The translations under genes and the position numbers were made by a program. Positions 1-11,100 of a DNA stretch of 64,000 nt are shown piece by piece (positions within the stretch are counted from its first letter, which is position 1; every line of letters begins with the position of its first letter). Origin of the DNA: Deroplatys truncata (taxonomy: Eukaryota > Arthropoda > Insecta > Mantodea > Mantidae); the NCBI GenBank assembly GCA_030765065.1, contig CM060978.1, forward strand, positions 219,127,498 through 219,191,497, in the 5' to 3' direction. Under the pieces are notes generated by a model that did no database searches, had not been told where the DNA came from, and saw nothing but the letters and a program-made list of their open reading frames with translations.

Positions 1-69
1 AGCTTTATTTGGCATTTAAAATAGCCTATAATTGAATGTCCTACCAAGTAAAATGTAAACCATACTCAC

Positions 70-224
70 CAGGAATATTTAATAGAGCCCCAATATCATC
101 CCAAGCTTTCTTCGTCACCGCAACATTTTTAAAATTCTTGTCACGGTCATTCCACAAGAAATTTCTGGTCTGCACCTCCGAAATCAAGACGTCTTTTTCT
201 TCTTTGGAGCACTCGGTCGGTCAT
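70..224 (-). pseudogene. MADF-domain first exon, start disrupted
   Basis: Read on the minus strand, this stretch encodes the beginning of a MADF (Myb/SANT-like in Adf-1) domain: a valine-leucine-isoleucine start, the tryptophan of FLWN, the RDKNFKN segment and KKAWDDIG, ending ALLNIPG. MADF domains bind DNA in many insect transcription regulators and PIF/Harbinger partner proteins. The reading ends at position 70, exactly at a strong 5' splice donor (GTGAGT at 69-64), as MADF genes often do. The nearest ATG (224-222) is out of frame because the four bases CCGA are duplicated just after it; with one copy the ATG would be in frame. This may be a pseudogene, an allele, or a sequencing error. The later exons lie outside the window. 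Confidence 0.6.
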
Positions 225-229
225 GTTAA

Positions 230-960
230 AACACTTGATCTAAGCGACGCGTTGAGAATCTCAAACAATACTGCGCGTTGAGCGACAGGTAGTGAAGGTC
301 CGCGCGGTCCCTTCCCCTCCAATTTGACGCGCCGCTCACACTGTGGCCAACCGAACCTAATCTCTATTGTTTGCTACTACCGCCCGGCGTGCCGCGCAGC
401 TCGTCGCTTGCAGCCTGGCCCTTACGTCTAGCGGGCATATAGGGTAGAGTATTTTCATCGATACAAACAATGGCCGCCTGGTGTGCCAAGACAGGACGGC
501 TAACCCTCTTAATCGTGGCCTCTTTTGAGGCCACCACAAGCACACTATTTCGCAGTATTTGTGATTCTTAAATAAAGAAATTTACTTTATATTCCCCAGG
601 TTTCAGTCAGGGCTTCGGCAATGTCTGGAGGTTGGGAACCCAGCCTTGTTTCGCTCCTGCCCTTCCGCAGCAGCAACCTACCACCTTTACTAACGGGGGT
701 GCATGCGCGGGACCCCGCTCTTCCTTTCGACCTTTCCTACAATCTCCTAAGATCCCAAAAAAGTCCTCACGCTACCACAGCTGGATGCTTACTGAATGTA
801 GGAACGTTCTGACATCAAGATGGCGGCTATAGCCCTACTCATCGCCACGATAGACCAAAACGTCTGGGATTTTCTGGACTGCCCTCATACTTGTACATTA
901 AAATGCGTATCTGAAGCTTCAGAGAGCTGGTCCGCATTTTCTATGCATTAACCTGCGGCT
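230..960. other. No recognisable gene; moderately GC-rich stretch
   Basis: GC is higher than in the surroundings at about 290-440 and 610-730. This could be the 5' flank or promoter of the MADF exon, which reads away to the left. I see no coding frame with recognisable motifs, no tRNA and no clear repeat. Short open frames here look like chance. Confidence 0.4.
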
Positions 961-980
961 GATGGAAGCATAAAAATATC

Positions 981-1893
981 TAAGTTGCTACATTCACATG
1001 GCTTAGACCATGAATTCTTCAACAAACTATTTTTATACAAGAGTATTGTTCTATCTACATTATGCTAATCCAGATAAACATTTGCAGAAATTATTTTAAT
1101 ACATGTTTCCTTGTAAATACAAGGGGAATAAGGGAATACAGTACACTTATGAGATAGTCAAATCTTTTAAAAGCTGGTTGGTATGTGATGGCTTTGAAAT
1201 CCCGTTCCTTTTACATGACTACGAGAAAAAACGAATAGCGGTTTTGCCATTGAAAAAGTATAGCTAAAGTACTTACAATTCAAAACAATGATAAAGAATA
1301 TCTCGTAAATAGTTAATGCCACAAACAATTTCATTTGTTATCAGTTATGTGACTCAACGAGATATACGTCTTTGTGCAATAAGCTTTTATCTTGGCTCGT
1401 ACGGTATACCATATATATGTTATAAAAATCATTCAGAATGAAAATGACTTCACAGGCTAGACCCAGAAAATTCAAGGTTTACATTCCTTGCCATAGAAAT
1501 ATCTTAAAATATGATTAATCAAAATCGTTAGATCATTTTTAAGAAAGTAAAAAATACTGAAAACTTGTTCATAAAGGGTAATTTTGATTGGGGGATTTTA
1601 TTGAAAACCTTCGTGTCCCATCTTTGGAAGATGCTGCATTTAAATACCAAGATCTGTATTTAGTTTTTGAGTTATGCTGTTCAGACAGGCACACAGACAG
1701 ATGGACGGACATTCTCTCTCTCTCTCTCTCTCTGTCTCTCACGCTCGCGCGCACACACACATACATGGACCTTTTTCCAAATATGTTTTTTTTTTAATTC
1801 AGGAAGTCTCAAAACATGTATTTCCAGTGAAATGTAGACATAAAATTTTGGAGTGGAATACAAAACCTGCTTCGTTTACTTACTATAGGTAAG
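981..1893 (+). repeat. Family A dispersed repeat, diverged copy 1
   Basis: Follows the plan of the better copies (for example 2547-3401): a start resembling TACACTCACATG, an ATTTTTA segment, the 'aaggggaat...gatagtcaaat' core, the 'gggggattttattgaaaacc' block near 1590, a CT/CA microsatellite (about 1685-1765), and an ending that resembles TTACTATAGGTAA. Many substitutions show it is old. The tail microsatellite has switched largely to CT repeats here. Confidence 0.6.
1711..1765 (+). repeat. (CT)n then CA-rich microsatellite
   Basis: About nine CT units followed by mixed CA repeats, at the position where other family A copies carry CAGA/CA tracts. Confidence 0.8.
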
Positions 1894-2546
1894 CCACAGA
1901 GAAATTAAACAAGTATTTTGTTTTATATTATCTGGAATTCCACGTAATCCGTCTCTAAACCAGTACGTCGAATTGAACTTTTGCTATCAGTTACTTTCCA
2001 TACTCCAACACGAAGATATGAATACACTGGCCCTGCAATAAGCAGATGAAACATATAACTGCGTCCATGTCCAAAGTAATATGTAGCATAATATTTAACC
2101 AGTATAAAGTATTTCGACGTAGCATGAAACAACATATTATACGTAACTGCAAAAAGGTGTTCTTTTCAGGTCTCGTTTCGATATTAATACTCAACCTGAA
2201 AGCTCTTTTCCCATACACTTACGTAGACAACTATTCGCCTTAAAATTTGGCTGCTTTATTGGTAAATGTAAACTTAATTGTTATTGAAATTTAATCTACT
2301 TTTGCAAAAATTACGAGATAAATAAATATGAATCCTGCGCATGTGTTATTTTATACTCCCGGCTTCAGTGCCGGGGTAATTATGCATTTGGACGCTTTAT
2401 ATCTCACCTAGGTAATTTCGATATGTTAGTGTATTTATAAATTACTACAACAAAGACCACATGAATCAGCTACTTCTAAGTTTTCGTAACTATGTAACCA
2501 GCAGATTATAGTCTTATCTAAAAACATCATCCACATCGAAAAAAAT
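1894..2546. other. No recognisable gene
   Basis: AT-rich sequence. Open frames on both strands at about 1920-2240 overlap each other and show no family motif. Nothing supported. Confidence 0.4.
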
Positions 2547-3401
2547 CTGATGTGTTACACTCACATGACTTTCTCTACTCTTGTACAAACTATTTTTACA
2601 AACGCTTATTCTCCATATGTTTCATGTTAATCGAGATGTTAATTTTATTGCTAATTCTCTTGTAGATGCAAGGGGAATTGGTGGGCTTTAAGCGATAGTG
2701 AAATGTTTTAAGAGCTGGCTGCTATGTGGCGCATTCCATTCTCTTTGCATGTCAGGACATAAAAAATGAATAACGAATTCCCATTTGAGAAAAATCATAA
2801 GTATTGGAAAATTTAAGGGAATAACAGGCAATATCTCGAAAATGGTTCACTCAATAAAAAAATGTATATGACATAAATGGCGTATTTAAAAGCCATCTAC
2901 ATTTTTTGTGTAGTAACATTTTGTCTATCTCTTATGGTTCACCAGTTATGCAAAAGTCGTTCACAATGAAGAATACTTTTGGAGACATTCCCAGAAAATT
3001 CAAGCTATACATTTTATTTTTCATGAAAGTATCTTAAATATATGATATTTTCATCAAAATCGTTAGAACCATTTCTGATTAAATTAAAATTTTCAAAATA
3101 ATGTTCCATGTAAAGGGTAATCTGGGGTGGGGGATTTTCTTGAAAACCTTCGTGTCGCATTTCTGGAAGATACTGAACCTAAATGCCAAGTTTGGTGTTT
3201 ACCCGACTGTTCGTTTCTGAGTTATGCTGTTCACAGACAGACATACACACAGACACACAGACACACACACGGACATGTTTCCATAAATGCTTTTTTTGGA
3301 TTCAGGGGGCTTCAAAACATATATTTTCGGTGAAATCTTGGTATCAAATTTTTGGGTGGAATACAATACTCCCTCTACTTACTATACGTAGTAGAGAAAG
3401 T
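2547..3401 (+). repeat. Family A dispersed repeat, copy 2
   Basis: A complete copy, starting TCTGATGTGTTACACTCACA and ending GTAGTAGAGAAAGT, with A-runs outside both ends. Near both ends lies ACTTTCTCTAC in opposite orientation, an imperfect 11-bp inverted repeat; the hairpin TACTA-tacg-TAGTA precedes the 3' end. A CA/CAGACA microsatellite lies at about 3232-3280. No transposase is encoded, so it is a non-autonomous, unclassified element. Frames through the 'GDFLENLR' region stay open in several copies but look non-coding. Confidence 0.75.
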
Positions 3402-4637
3402 AAAAAGGAAAGAAATAAAGAAAAAAGTAAAACTAAACAAAATAGCAGGAACTATTGCTTTGCAGTAATGTTTCCTGCAAATGTTTATTCGTGTCTTTAC
3501 CTAAGCAGCAATTAAATATTGCGCAAATCAAAAGTAGCTACAGAAAACAAAGTTAACAGTTTGGCGTAGATCTGAAAGTAGGAGAATGGAGAAATGCTGC
3601 GTTGTGAGCATATCAGTAACGGTTTCAGGTTTGTAGTAGGTGGACATTCCTTACAAAAAGCAGGTAGGACTCCTAGGGGCCATAGATCAAATACACGCTT
3701 AGAATAGGTCATATTGATTGATTAATTTAATCATTCAATTTTAATGATTCATCAAATGAGTAAAATCTAATTCTAATTTTGATCGCATAGCTATTTAAGT
3801 ACTGTATCCGATGCTGCAGAATAGCTTATATTCAGTTATAAATGCCAAATTCTTTCTTAAGTGCATGGAAAAACCAGAAATATAACCTATCATTATTTCC
3901 TACACAACAATACCATAAAAACAGCAGCCTTATGAATTATTTGTAACTTTCATACAATACCTTGTGCGAAAATATCCAATCTCAAGCTTAAAGCAGGAAG
4001 AAAAGGATATAAAAATATTGAACTCCTTTACAACTCGTGGTAATACTTAGGAAATGTAAATAAATGGCAAATGCATCACTGAAATACTTTAAACCTTCGA
4101 AAAGAGAAGAATTTCAAATTATACTCTAGTTATTTTCCAGACAACTAGGATGTGCGTTTGGAACTTTGTTGCATGCAGTTTAGTGCGACTTTAAGACTGG
4201 GTATAGAAGACAGAGCTAAGGTAACTCAGAAATATCTAACGGCGGATAATTCACCTGATATATTGTTTTCTGTTTCCTTAAATCTTGTAATGTTAAGCAC
4301 TTTCATGTTTGATTATTATTTCTTATTTTATACAGTATGATCAGTGCTGTCAGCATGGAAGATCGAAACAGGAATCAATAACCTTTAATTAAAAAAAGGA
4401 ACTTGTCTTCCTTTGCTCACTTAGGGTATGGCAAACGTGGTAAGCGAATACTGAAATCAGAATAAAGAATATGTTATTTAGTGAAACAGGCGTCCGAAAA
4501 ATATTGCAGGTTCCAAAAAATGAATGACAATGAATAATTATCAAAATATTGTACTGAAGCAAAACGTTCCTGAAAACTTATTGAAGACTTAACTGATCCA
4601 CTTTATCTTACACCTGCATTAGGTTACAAACAAACAA
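3402..4637. other. No recognisable gene or repeat
   Basis: AT-rich intergenic sequence. I see no convincing coding frame, tRNA or repeat boundary. Confidence 0.4.
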
Positions 4638-4857
4638 AATTGATGTGTTGCATAGTATCTTTGTTAATGTATACAAACTATTCTTATGGAAGCTTATTTT
4701 TTCGGCTTAATTTTAATGAGATAATCCTTTGTTAAATAGCTACATTAGACTTTTCTTATAGATAAAAAGAGAATAGTGATACTCAAATGTTTTAGAACTG
4801 GACGCTATTTGCTGACCTCAAAATCCCATACTCTTTCCATGCAATCGCGAGAAACAG

Positions 4858-5160
4858 CCTACGGGAAGCCACAGCCCCCACAAGACCAGGGGAAGGGTTG
4901 TCCAATGACACTCCCTCCCGTGGGGTTTTCCATTAGGACCAGCACTTGAACATTTAAACTGCCCCCACCCGCTTGCGCAGGGACGAAGTGGATATGCCAC
5001 TTACACGCTCAACCCCAAAGGGAAGACTACCGAGAACCTCGGTAGGGCAGCCAGTGAGCTAGCACAGTGTCTACCGGCTAACCAGAGCGGTACCAGAGGA
5101 CCTTGAAGCATCTCACAATCCCGCCTGCACTCACCCACCCGTATCGAGACCAACCCAATC
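4858..5160. mobile_element. 303-bp SINE-like insertion with 15-bp TSD
   Basis: The 15-bp direct repeat AATCGCGAGAAACAG flanks it exactly (4843-4857 and 5161-5175), and removing it restores the family A sequence. It is GC-rich against an AT-rich background. A TSD of this length points to LINE-type reverse-transcriptase mobilisation. I cannot assign it to a tRNA class; on the minus strand its first ~35 bases loosely resemble the 5S-rRNA C-box region, which is only a hint. It has no coding potential. Confidence 0.7.
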
Positions 5161-5285
5161 AATCGCGAGAAACAGGTGAACATTAACAGGACTTAAGAAG
5201 AATGACAAAGTATTGGAGAATTCGAACCTTTAATAACGGATAGTTCAAAAACAGCTTATGCCACAAAAAAGTTAGATACTTAAAA

Positions 5286-5518
5286 CATTTTTAGTTAAGT
5301 ATAATGTCCTTTAACGTGGGAGGTCAATCGGATGATGAACGAATAAAATGGATGAAATTATACTAAATGAGCCAGGGCCCATAGAGCTTAAGGTTACTCG
5401 ATATTCGTCTGCTTAAGATAACGGAAACCCCCGGAAAAAGCCTCATTTTAATTAAGATTCGAACTTAGGATCTGCTGAATGTGAGGCAGACACGCTACTG
5501 CCATACTACAGAGGCGGG
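5286..5518 (-). mobile_element. tRNA-derived SINE with 7-bp TSD
   Basis: On the minus strand the head shows a pol III box A-like segment (TAGTATGGCAGTAGCG) and a box B (AAGTTCGAATCTT), then the 'ttttccgggggtttcc' motif seen in other SINEs of this window. The flanks share CTTAAAA (5279-5285 and 5519-5525). It is inserted in family A copy 3. Confidence 0.65.
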
Positions 5519-5772
5519 CTTAAAATAAATTGTATATTTTAAAGAAATTTACAATTTTGTGCAGTACGTTTTCGTGCATCGCTTAACGTTTACCGGTTGT
5601 ACAAAAGTATACAAAATTCCTTCCGAATGAAGAAACTTCATAGACTATTCCAGAAAATCCAATATATACATTTTATTTGTCATGTTAATGTCTAAAACGT
5701 TGGTATTTTACACAAAATGGTTAGAGACATTTGTGGAAAAATGAAACTTTTCGAAACATTTTCCATGTTAAA

Positions 5773-6228
5773 TAGATAGATAAATAAGGTATCTTTATTG
5801 GTTTCAAATTATTGAAGTTATTTCACAAGTATTTAGTGCATGGGTCATTGACCGTACATGCATATTTAAGATACAGGGTATGTGACAAAATAAACAACAG
5901 AGAAAGAAAATACAACAAAAAGGAACAAGAAAAATGGAAATAGAGATAAATTACCTATGTCTAACTGAACAAATTTGAACTAGCTTCGCGCACTTTAGCC
6001 AAAAAATTGCCCATGTTTTGCCAGTTCCTCTGGTCAGTCAGTAGATCCCAACATGCCAATCTCTTTCTTGAGGGACTTAAGAATTTTTCTTTGAGTTTAA
6101 TCTTTCGCTGGTTCTCCCACTGTGCACATTCCGCCAAAATATGTACCCATTCCTCATCCAAATCACAGAATGGGCAGATTCTCCTGTCAGTCATTTTCTG
6201 TGCCCTCCAGCCCCCCAGTCTACACCAA
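5773..6228 (-). pseudogene. 5'-truncated LINE 3' end with RT C-terminal zinc finger
   Basis: Read on the minus strand, the open frame carries CPFCDLDEEWVHILAECAQW, a C-x2-C...H...C pattern typical of the C-terminal zinc knuckle after the reverse transcriptase of insect non-LTR retrotransposons. The reverse transcriptase itself is missing, as expected after 5' truncation. The 3' tail (5771-5787 on the plus strand) is an ATAG/AAT-rich repeat. It sits inside family A copy 3; the first residues of the longer open frame (upstream of about 6228) are family A sequence, not protein. Confidence 0.65.
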
Positions 6229-6618
6229 AGCTTGGGGTGGGGGATTTTCTTGAAAATCTTCGTGTCACATCTTTGGTACATTCTGTACTTAAATACTAAG
6301 TTGATATTTACCCGACTTTCGCTTTTTAGTTATGTTGTTCATAGACACAAACACACACATAAACACAGATCTTTTTCTAAAACTGTTCCTTTGGAATTAG
6401 GGGGATTTAAAACATGTATTTTTGGTGAAATCTCCATATCGCATTTTTGGGTGGAATGCAATACCTACCCTCTCTATCTAGTTGTGTAGTGTACTGTGTA
6501 CTACAGAGAAAGTAAAAAAGCTTAACTTTTCTTAGTTCTCTTTATGTCAGTTAATTGTTCTTTAACGCTAGTAATGTGTGGGAACACATAATCATATTTC
6601 ACAATTGTATTGTCAAGG

Positions 6619-7762
6619 TGCGGCGGTCACCTCCTCATCCGTTGCTGTTAGGCTTACCTTGACGCTTCTCCCGTTGCTTCCAGAAGTTCTCAGCGTGTTG
6701 GTTCTCTTCAATTTATCCTCGGCTAGCTGCAGTAATTTTTCTTAAACTATATGGGAGCATGGACTTATCCTCGGTAAAGGAAAACGTAGATCTCGGGTGG
6801 TGATATAGGAAGACATAGACTTGCTTTGTTTATGAAAATATGACACTGCCGTTTCTTTTTATTTAATTAACACTCGTAGTATACAAAACTAGTATTGCCG
6901 CTGTAAAATACTGTCCACCGCTGTTAAACTATGGCGCGGATATGAGACGAAGTTTAAATATTCTTATTGTCGCTTTAAGAGTAGCAGATCTTAGGTGTGT
7001 TGTTAGAACTATCTTGATTCCCTGTTTTGGCGCGATATCTCACACATCCTGCAGCATCTCTCCCTGACCACACATGACATAAACTGCCGAATAAAATGCA
7101 ATACTAAGCTGACATTACAAAGCTGACTTGATTCCTTTCTGGGCGCGATATCTCACGCATCCTGCAGCATCTCTCCCTGACTACACATTACCAAAACTGC
7201 CGCGAATTTTCCCCAAACAGATCCATTTATAGTCTCAGGCTTCTGAGGCTGCTTCCTTTCCTATTGGTCCATTTTTAGCGCGACTCGACGCGTCTAACTA
7301 TTTCGAATAAACTTTCAGGGATCTCATTGGTCCAATTTTAATATAAATCGCGGCTTTTCCTACATTTACCGTTAAGGTTGTCTTTCTCACTCACTTGGTC
7401 ACGGCGAATTATCAAATAATGGGACAAAGGCTCTACACCCTCGCTGTAGGAATAATAGCACAGCGACCGGAGAGAGGTAATAAAACTAGGTTTTCTGCCT
7501 TCGAAAGCACTATTCCTGTAGCTAAAACTTTCCCTCGTGGACAGTATTTTAACATAGCGCTTAAATTATTTACATTAAACCATTTATAACTCTACTAATA
7601 TTAATAACCTAGATAGATACATAATGTTAAATCACCCTTCTTAAAATATACAAGCAGTATGAGAAAAAGATATTTACATAATACGATTTAACATCACTAA
7701 AAGTTAATTAATAAGTTATCTGTAATTATAGTTCTTGGGCTCGGCCTAGAGTTGCCGTTTCA
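6619..7762 (-). repeat. 3' LTR of the gypsy-type element
   Basis: The left copy, downstream of pol. It contains an imperfect internal duplication with a 114-bp period (7014-7085 and 7128-7200; both include GCGCGATATCTCAC and the CCTGCAGCATCTC block). A minus-strand AATAAA lies at 6863-6858. It also carries a plus-strand TATAAAT at 7342-7348 behind two ATTGG (inverted CCAAT) motifs. Confidence 0.95.
7342..7348 (+). promoter_or_regulatory. TATA-like box on the strand antisense to gag-pol, in the LTR
   Basis: TATAAAT preceded by ATTGG at 7263-7267 and 7326-7330. The orientation is opposite to gag-pol; the same arrangement recurs in the right LTR at 14716-14722. It could be an antisense LTR promoter or chance. 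Confidence 0.3.
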
Positions 7763-8155
7763 AATTGCCCTGTTCTGGAAAAGAATAAATTTTTCAACAC
7801 TTGATACAATTTTCTTTTACAGAATAATTCCTCTGATTATGGCCTTTGTTCGTTTGTTTTGTTGACAGAGACCCTTCGCTATACCTGCTCCTTCACAAGG
7901 GCTCTGACAAACCGGTGATGTTTATATTTGGGTCATTCACTCTACACTCTCCCTTTAAAAACAGGTTTCCGAGAGACATTCTTATACACAATACATTTCC
8001 CGCACACGAATAACTTGTGACGCATACAAATACTCTAATACCCAATTTAAGTTCTAAAATTAAATCTATTTACATACATATTGGTACATAATTATTATGC
8101 CTTTATTTATTTCTTTACATCCTTATTTATCGGGTGTATTACCTTTACTATTTGT
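7763..8155. other. Untranslated region between pol and the 3' LTR
   Basis: About 390 bp with no long open frame, so no envelope gene. The stretch next to the LTR, read on the minus strand (AGAACAGGGCAAT), is only partly purine-rich and is the likely but imperfect polypurine tract. Confidence 0.6.
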
Positions 8156-11100
8156 TCACAGGGGTGTTACCTCATTTCGAGTAAAACTAACCTGATTCTT
8201 TTCATTATATTCTTCACCCTTCTCATTCTCTAAACATTTGTACGGTTTGAGCAACTGTTTATGGTATCTCCCTACGATCTTGGAATTCTTTATTTCTTGT
8301 AACTCAAATGTATCCGAGCCAAAAATGTTAATCACCCGGTATGGACCTTTAAATAAATTTTCCATTCTATGATACCTTTTGTTCAGAATGCTAGACTTTT
8401 TCTTGTCCCGTACCAATACTAAGTCTCCCAATTTGATCAACCAGTGTTTTCGTTTCTTCTTCTTAAACTTTTCTTTTCTTTTCTGCGCCTTATTGGCCAT
8501 TCTTTCAAAAGCTTTCTTAAACATCTCTTCTTCCGTTAGTGCTTTCGGATCTTTAGCTTCTAGTGTCTGTGGTAATTCCCCTTCGAGTGTTTCCATTAAT
8601 TTCCCCTTCATCAGCTCGATGGGCTTATAACCGGTAGTAGGGCTCACACTTTCATTTAAAATACTTTCGATGCGCTGATAGTGATTTGCCCAATCACTGT
8701 GTTTTTTATTGGCCAAAATTCTCAAATAAACCGAAATGTCCCGTATTATTCTTTCGCAGGGATTGCTTTGTGGGTGGTATTTTGAGCAATGATACAACGT
8801 GATTTCGTTTTCTTTTAAGGTGTCTACAAATTTTCTGCTGGTAAATATTGAAGCATTATCACATAAAATTGCCTTCATCTTTCCAAATTGTGGAACATAC
8901 GACTTCATTATCTTCCTTAGGCATGTTTCACTTGTAATCTTCCGGACTGGGTAAATTTTCACAAATTTTGAAAATACATCTATTAACACTATTATATACC
9001 TAAATCCAAATTTACTACGAGGCATCTCACCATGACAGTCCAAGGTCACTAACATTCCTGGTTTTTCTCTTAGTATTGAGTTTGTCTCGTATTCGTATTG
9101 TATATTCAGTGGCTTTGCTTTTTGACATTGTAAGCATGTCGAAATTATTCTCCTTACTTTATGGTGTAATTTTGGAATATACAGGTTTTCTTGGATCATT
9201 AAAGCGGTGCGTTCTGAGCCAGAATGTGCTAGAGCTTGATGGAACGTGCTTATGAGTTCATTCTCCATGTTCTTAGGTATATATGTCTTCCATTTCTGTA
9301 TTTCACTGCCATGTAGTTTATATAACACGCCCCCTTTTAACCCTATGTTTCCCTTGATATTTTCATCTATTTCTGGGGCCTTTTTTATTAATTTATTTAA
9401 CTTCTCATCTCGTCGCTGCTGGTCCCCTATTCCTTTTAATTCTTTTATCAATCCTTTACTCAAGGGTATTTCAATACTCATTAATGTTACTTCATTTTTA
9501 GGGCGTTCTATTCTCTCCGGTATTTCACTGTTGTTATGTAACCTAGACAGCAAATCGCTAAAAACATTTGTTTTTCCTGGAATGTGTTTCACCTCAACAT
9601 CATACGAAAGAATCTCATGGATGTACCTAGATAATTTAGTACTCGTAAGCCGACAACGTTTCATAAATGAAAGACTCACATGATCTGTGTATATAATAAC
9701 CTTCTGTAGATATATATATGATCTAAATTTCTGTAGTGCGTAATACACAGCACAGATCTCTAATTCGGTGACCGAAGCATTTTTCTCTATTTGACTTAAA
9801 CCTCTTGAAGCGGTACTTATCACGTGCAGTTGATTTTCCTCATCTGATTGGGCTAGGACACACCCATATCCGTGACCTGAAGCATCCACGTAAATCACAT
9901 ATGGTAGGTTGTCCTTGGGTCTCTCTAGTAGAATTGATTTTGCAAATAGTTCTTTTATCTTTTCAAAAGCTTTCTGGTGTACCTCGTCCCATTTCCATCG
10001 CACTTTCTTTTTAAGCAATTCGCGCAAAGGTGCTATTTCTGCGGCGTACCTCAGGATAAATTTGCTTTGATAATTTAGCACTCCAAGAAACGACCTAACC
10101 TGCTTAACACTCTTGGGCGCTGGTATTCTTCTCACAGCCGCTACTCTTTCTTCGTTTGGCTTTATTCCTCTATCATTAATTACATAACCTAGAAATTCCA
10201 CCTCACGGATGCAAAATTTGGATTTATTAATGTTCACCGTCATACCGTTTTCTCTCAGCTTTCTAAGCACATAATCCACATGTTTAATATGCTCATCAAA
10301 ATTTTCATCAACTATTAGAAAATCGTCGATATATTGGATCAAAAATTCGTCGGCTGAGTCGCCAAATATTTTATCGATGGCTCTTAATAGTCCACTACAT
10401 GACGTAAGCATACCAAAAGGCATTCTCAAAAATTCGAACTGTTTCCCAAAAAATAAAAAAGAAGTATACTTTCTAACATCCTCGTGAAGCTCAATCTGCC
10501 AGTATGACGCAGTTAAATCAATGGTGGAGAAATACTTGCCTTTGGTTATTTTTGACAGCAATTTTTCTACACTTTCGCTCCGAAATCTGTCTGGTTGAGT
10601 GTGTTTATTTATCTTTCGACCATCTATCGTCATCCTAAGTTCGCCATTGCGTTTCGTCACCCAACATAATGGACTGCTATATGGAGAATTTGACTTTTGT
10701 ATTATTTGGTCTCTCAACATTTTATCGATCACTTGTTTGGCTCTCTCCCTTAATGCAATCGGAATATCCCGATACTTGTGTGTGAAGGGTGCAATATCTT
10801 GTACCTTAAAACTGTGTTTGTATGCTTTGCACTTGCCTGGGACGTCCGAAAATACCGCTTTGTTTTCTTGTAACATTCGCCTTAATAGATGCCTTTGTGT
10901 CTCTGTGAGGTTCTCGGCAAGGGTCACTTTCTCCTCTACTGCTTCTACCTGGCTGCCGGTATCTTGGAATTCTTTATTTCGGGCGTAACCATAATCTTTC
11001 TCATTGTGCTCCGTATACCCGTTGTAAAACCTGTCAGCAAACGCATGCATCTCATCGGTTTCTTCCCCTTGTACTATAGCAATTAATTTCTCACTCCTAC

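Larger units (their letters stand above)
4638..6515 (+). repeat. Family A copy 3, interrupted by three insertions
   Basis: Starts near TGATGTGTTGCATAGT and ends near GTGTACTACAGAGAAAGT. Its length is about twice that of other copies because it hosts a 303-bp insert (4858-5160), a tRNA-SINE (5286-5518) and a LINE 3' fragment (about 5773-6228). The family A parts resume correctly after each insert (for example 'ggggtgggggattttcttg' at 6234). It is therefore older than all three insertions. Confidence 0.65.

Noticed and set aside
3127..3333. Recurring 'GDFLENLR...' open frame in many family A copies
   Set aside because: It tracks the repeat DNA rather than coding constraint: frames shift between copies, run through the CA microsatellite, and overlap on both strands.
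4858..5160. 5S rRNA gene
   Set aside because: Only a short, loose resemblance to the C-box region; the rest does not match 5S rRNA.
7395..7589. 64-codon open frame in each LTR
   Set aside because: Identical only because the LTRs are identical; antisense to the element and without motifs.
8379..11086. Plus-strand open frames across pol
   Set aside because: Antisense shadows of the pol coding sequence.
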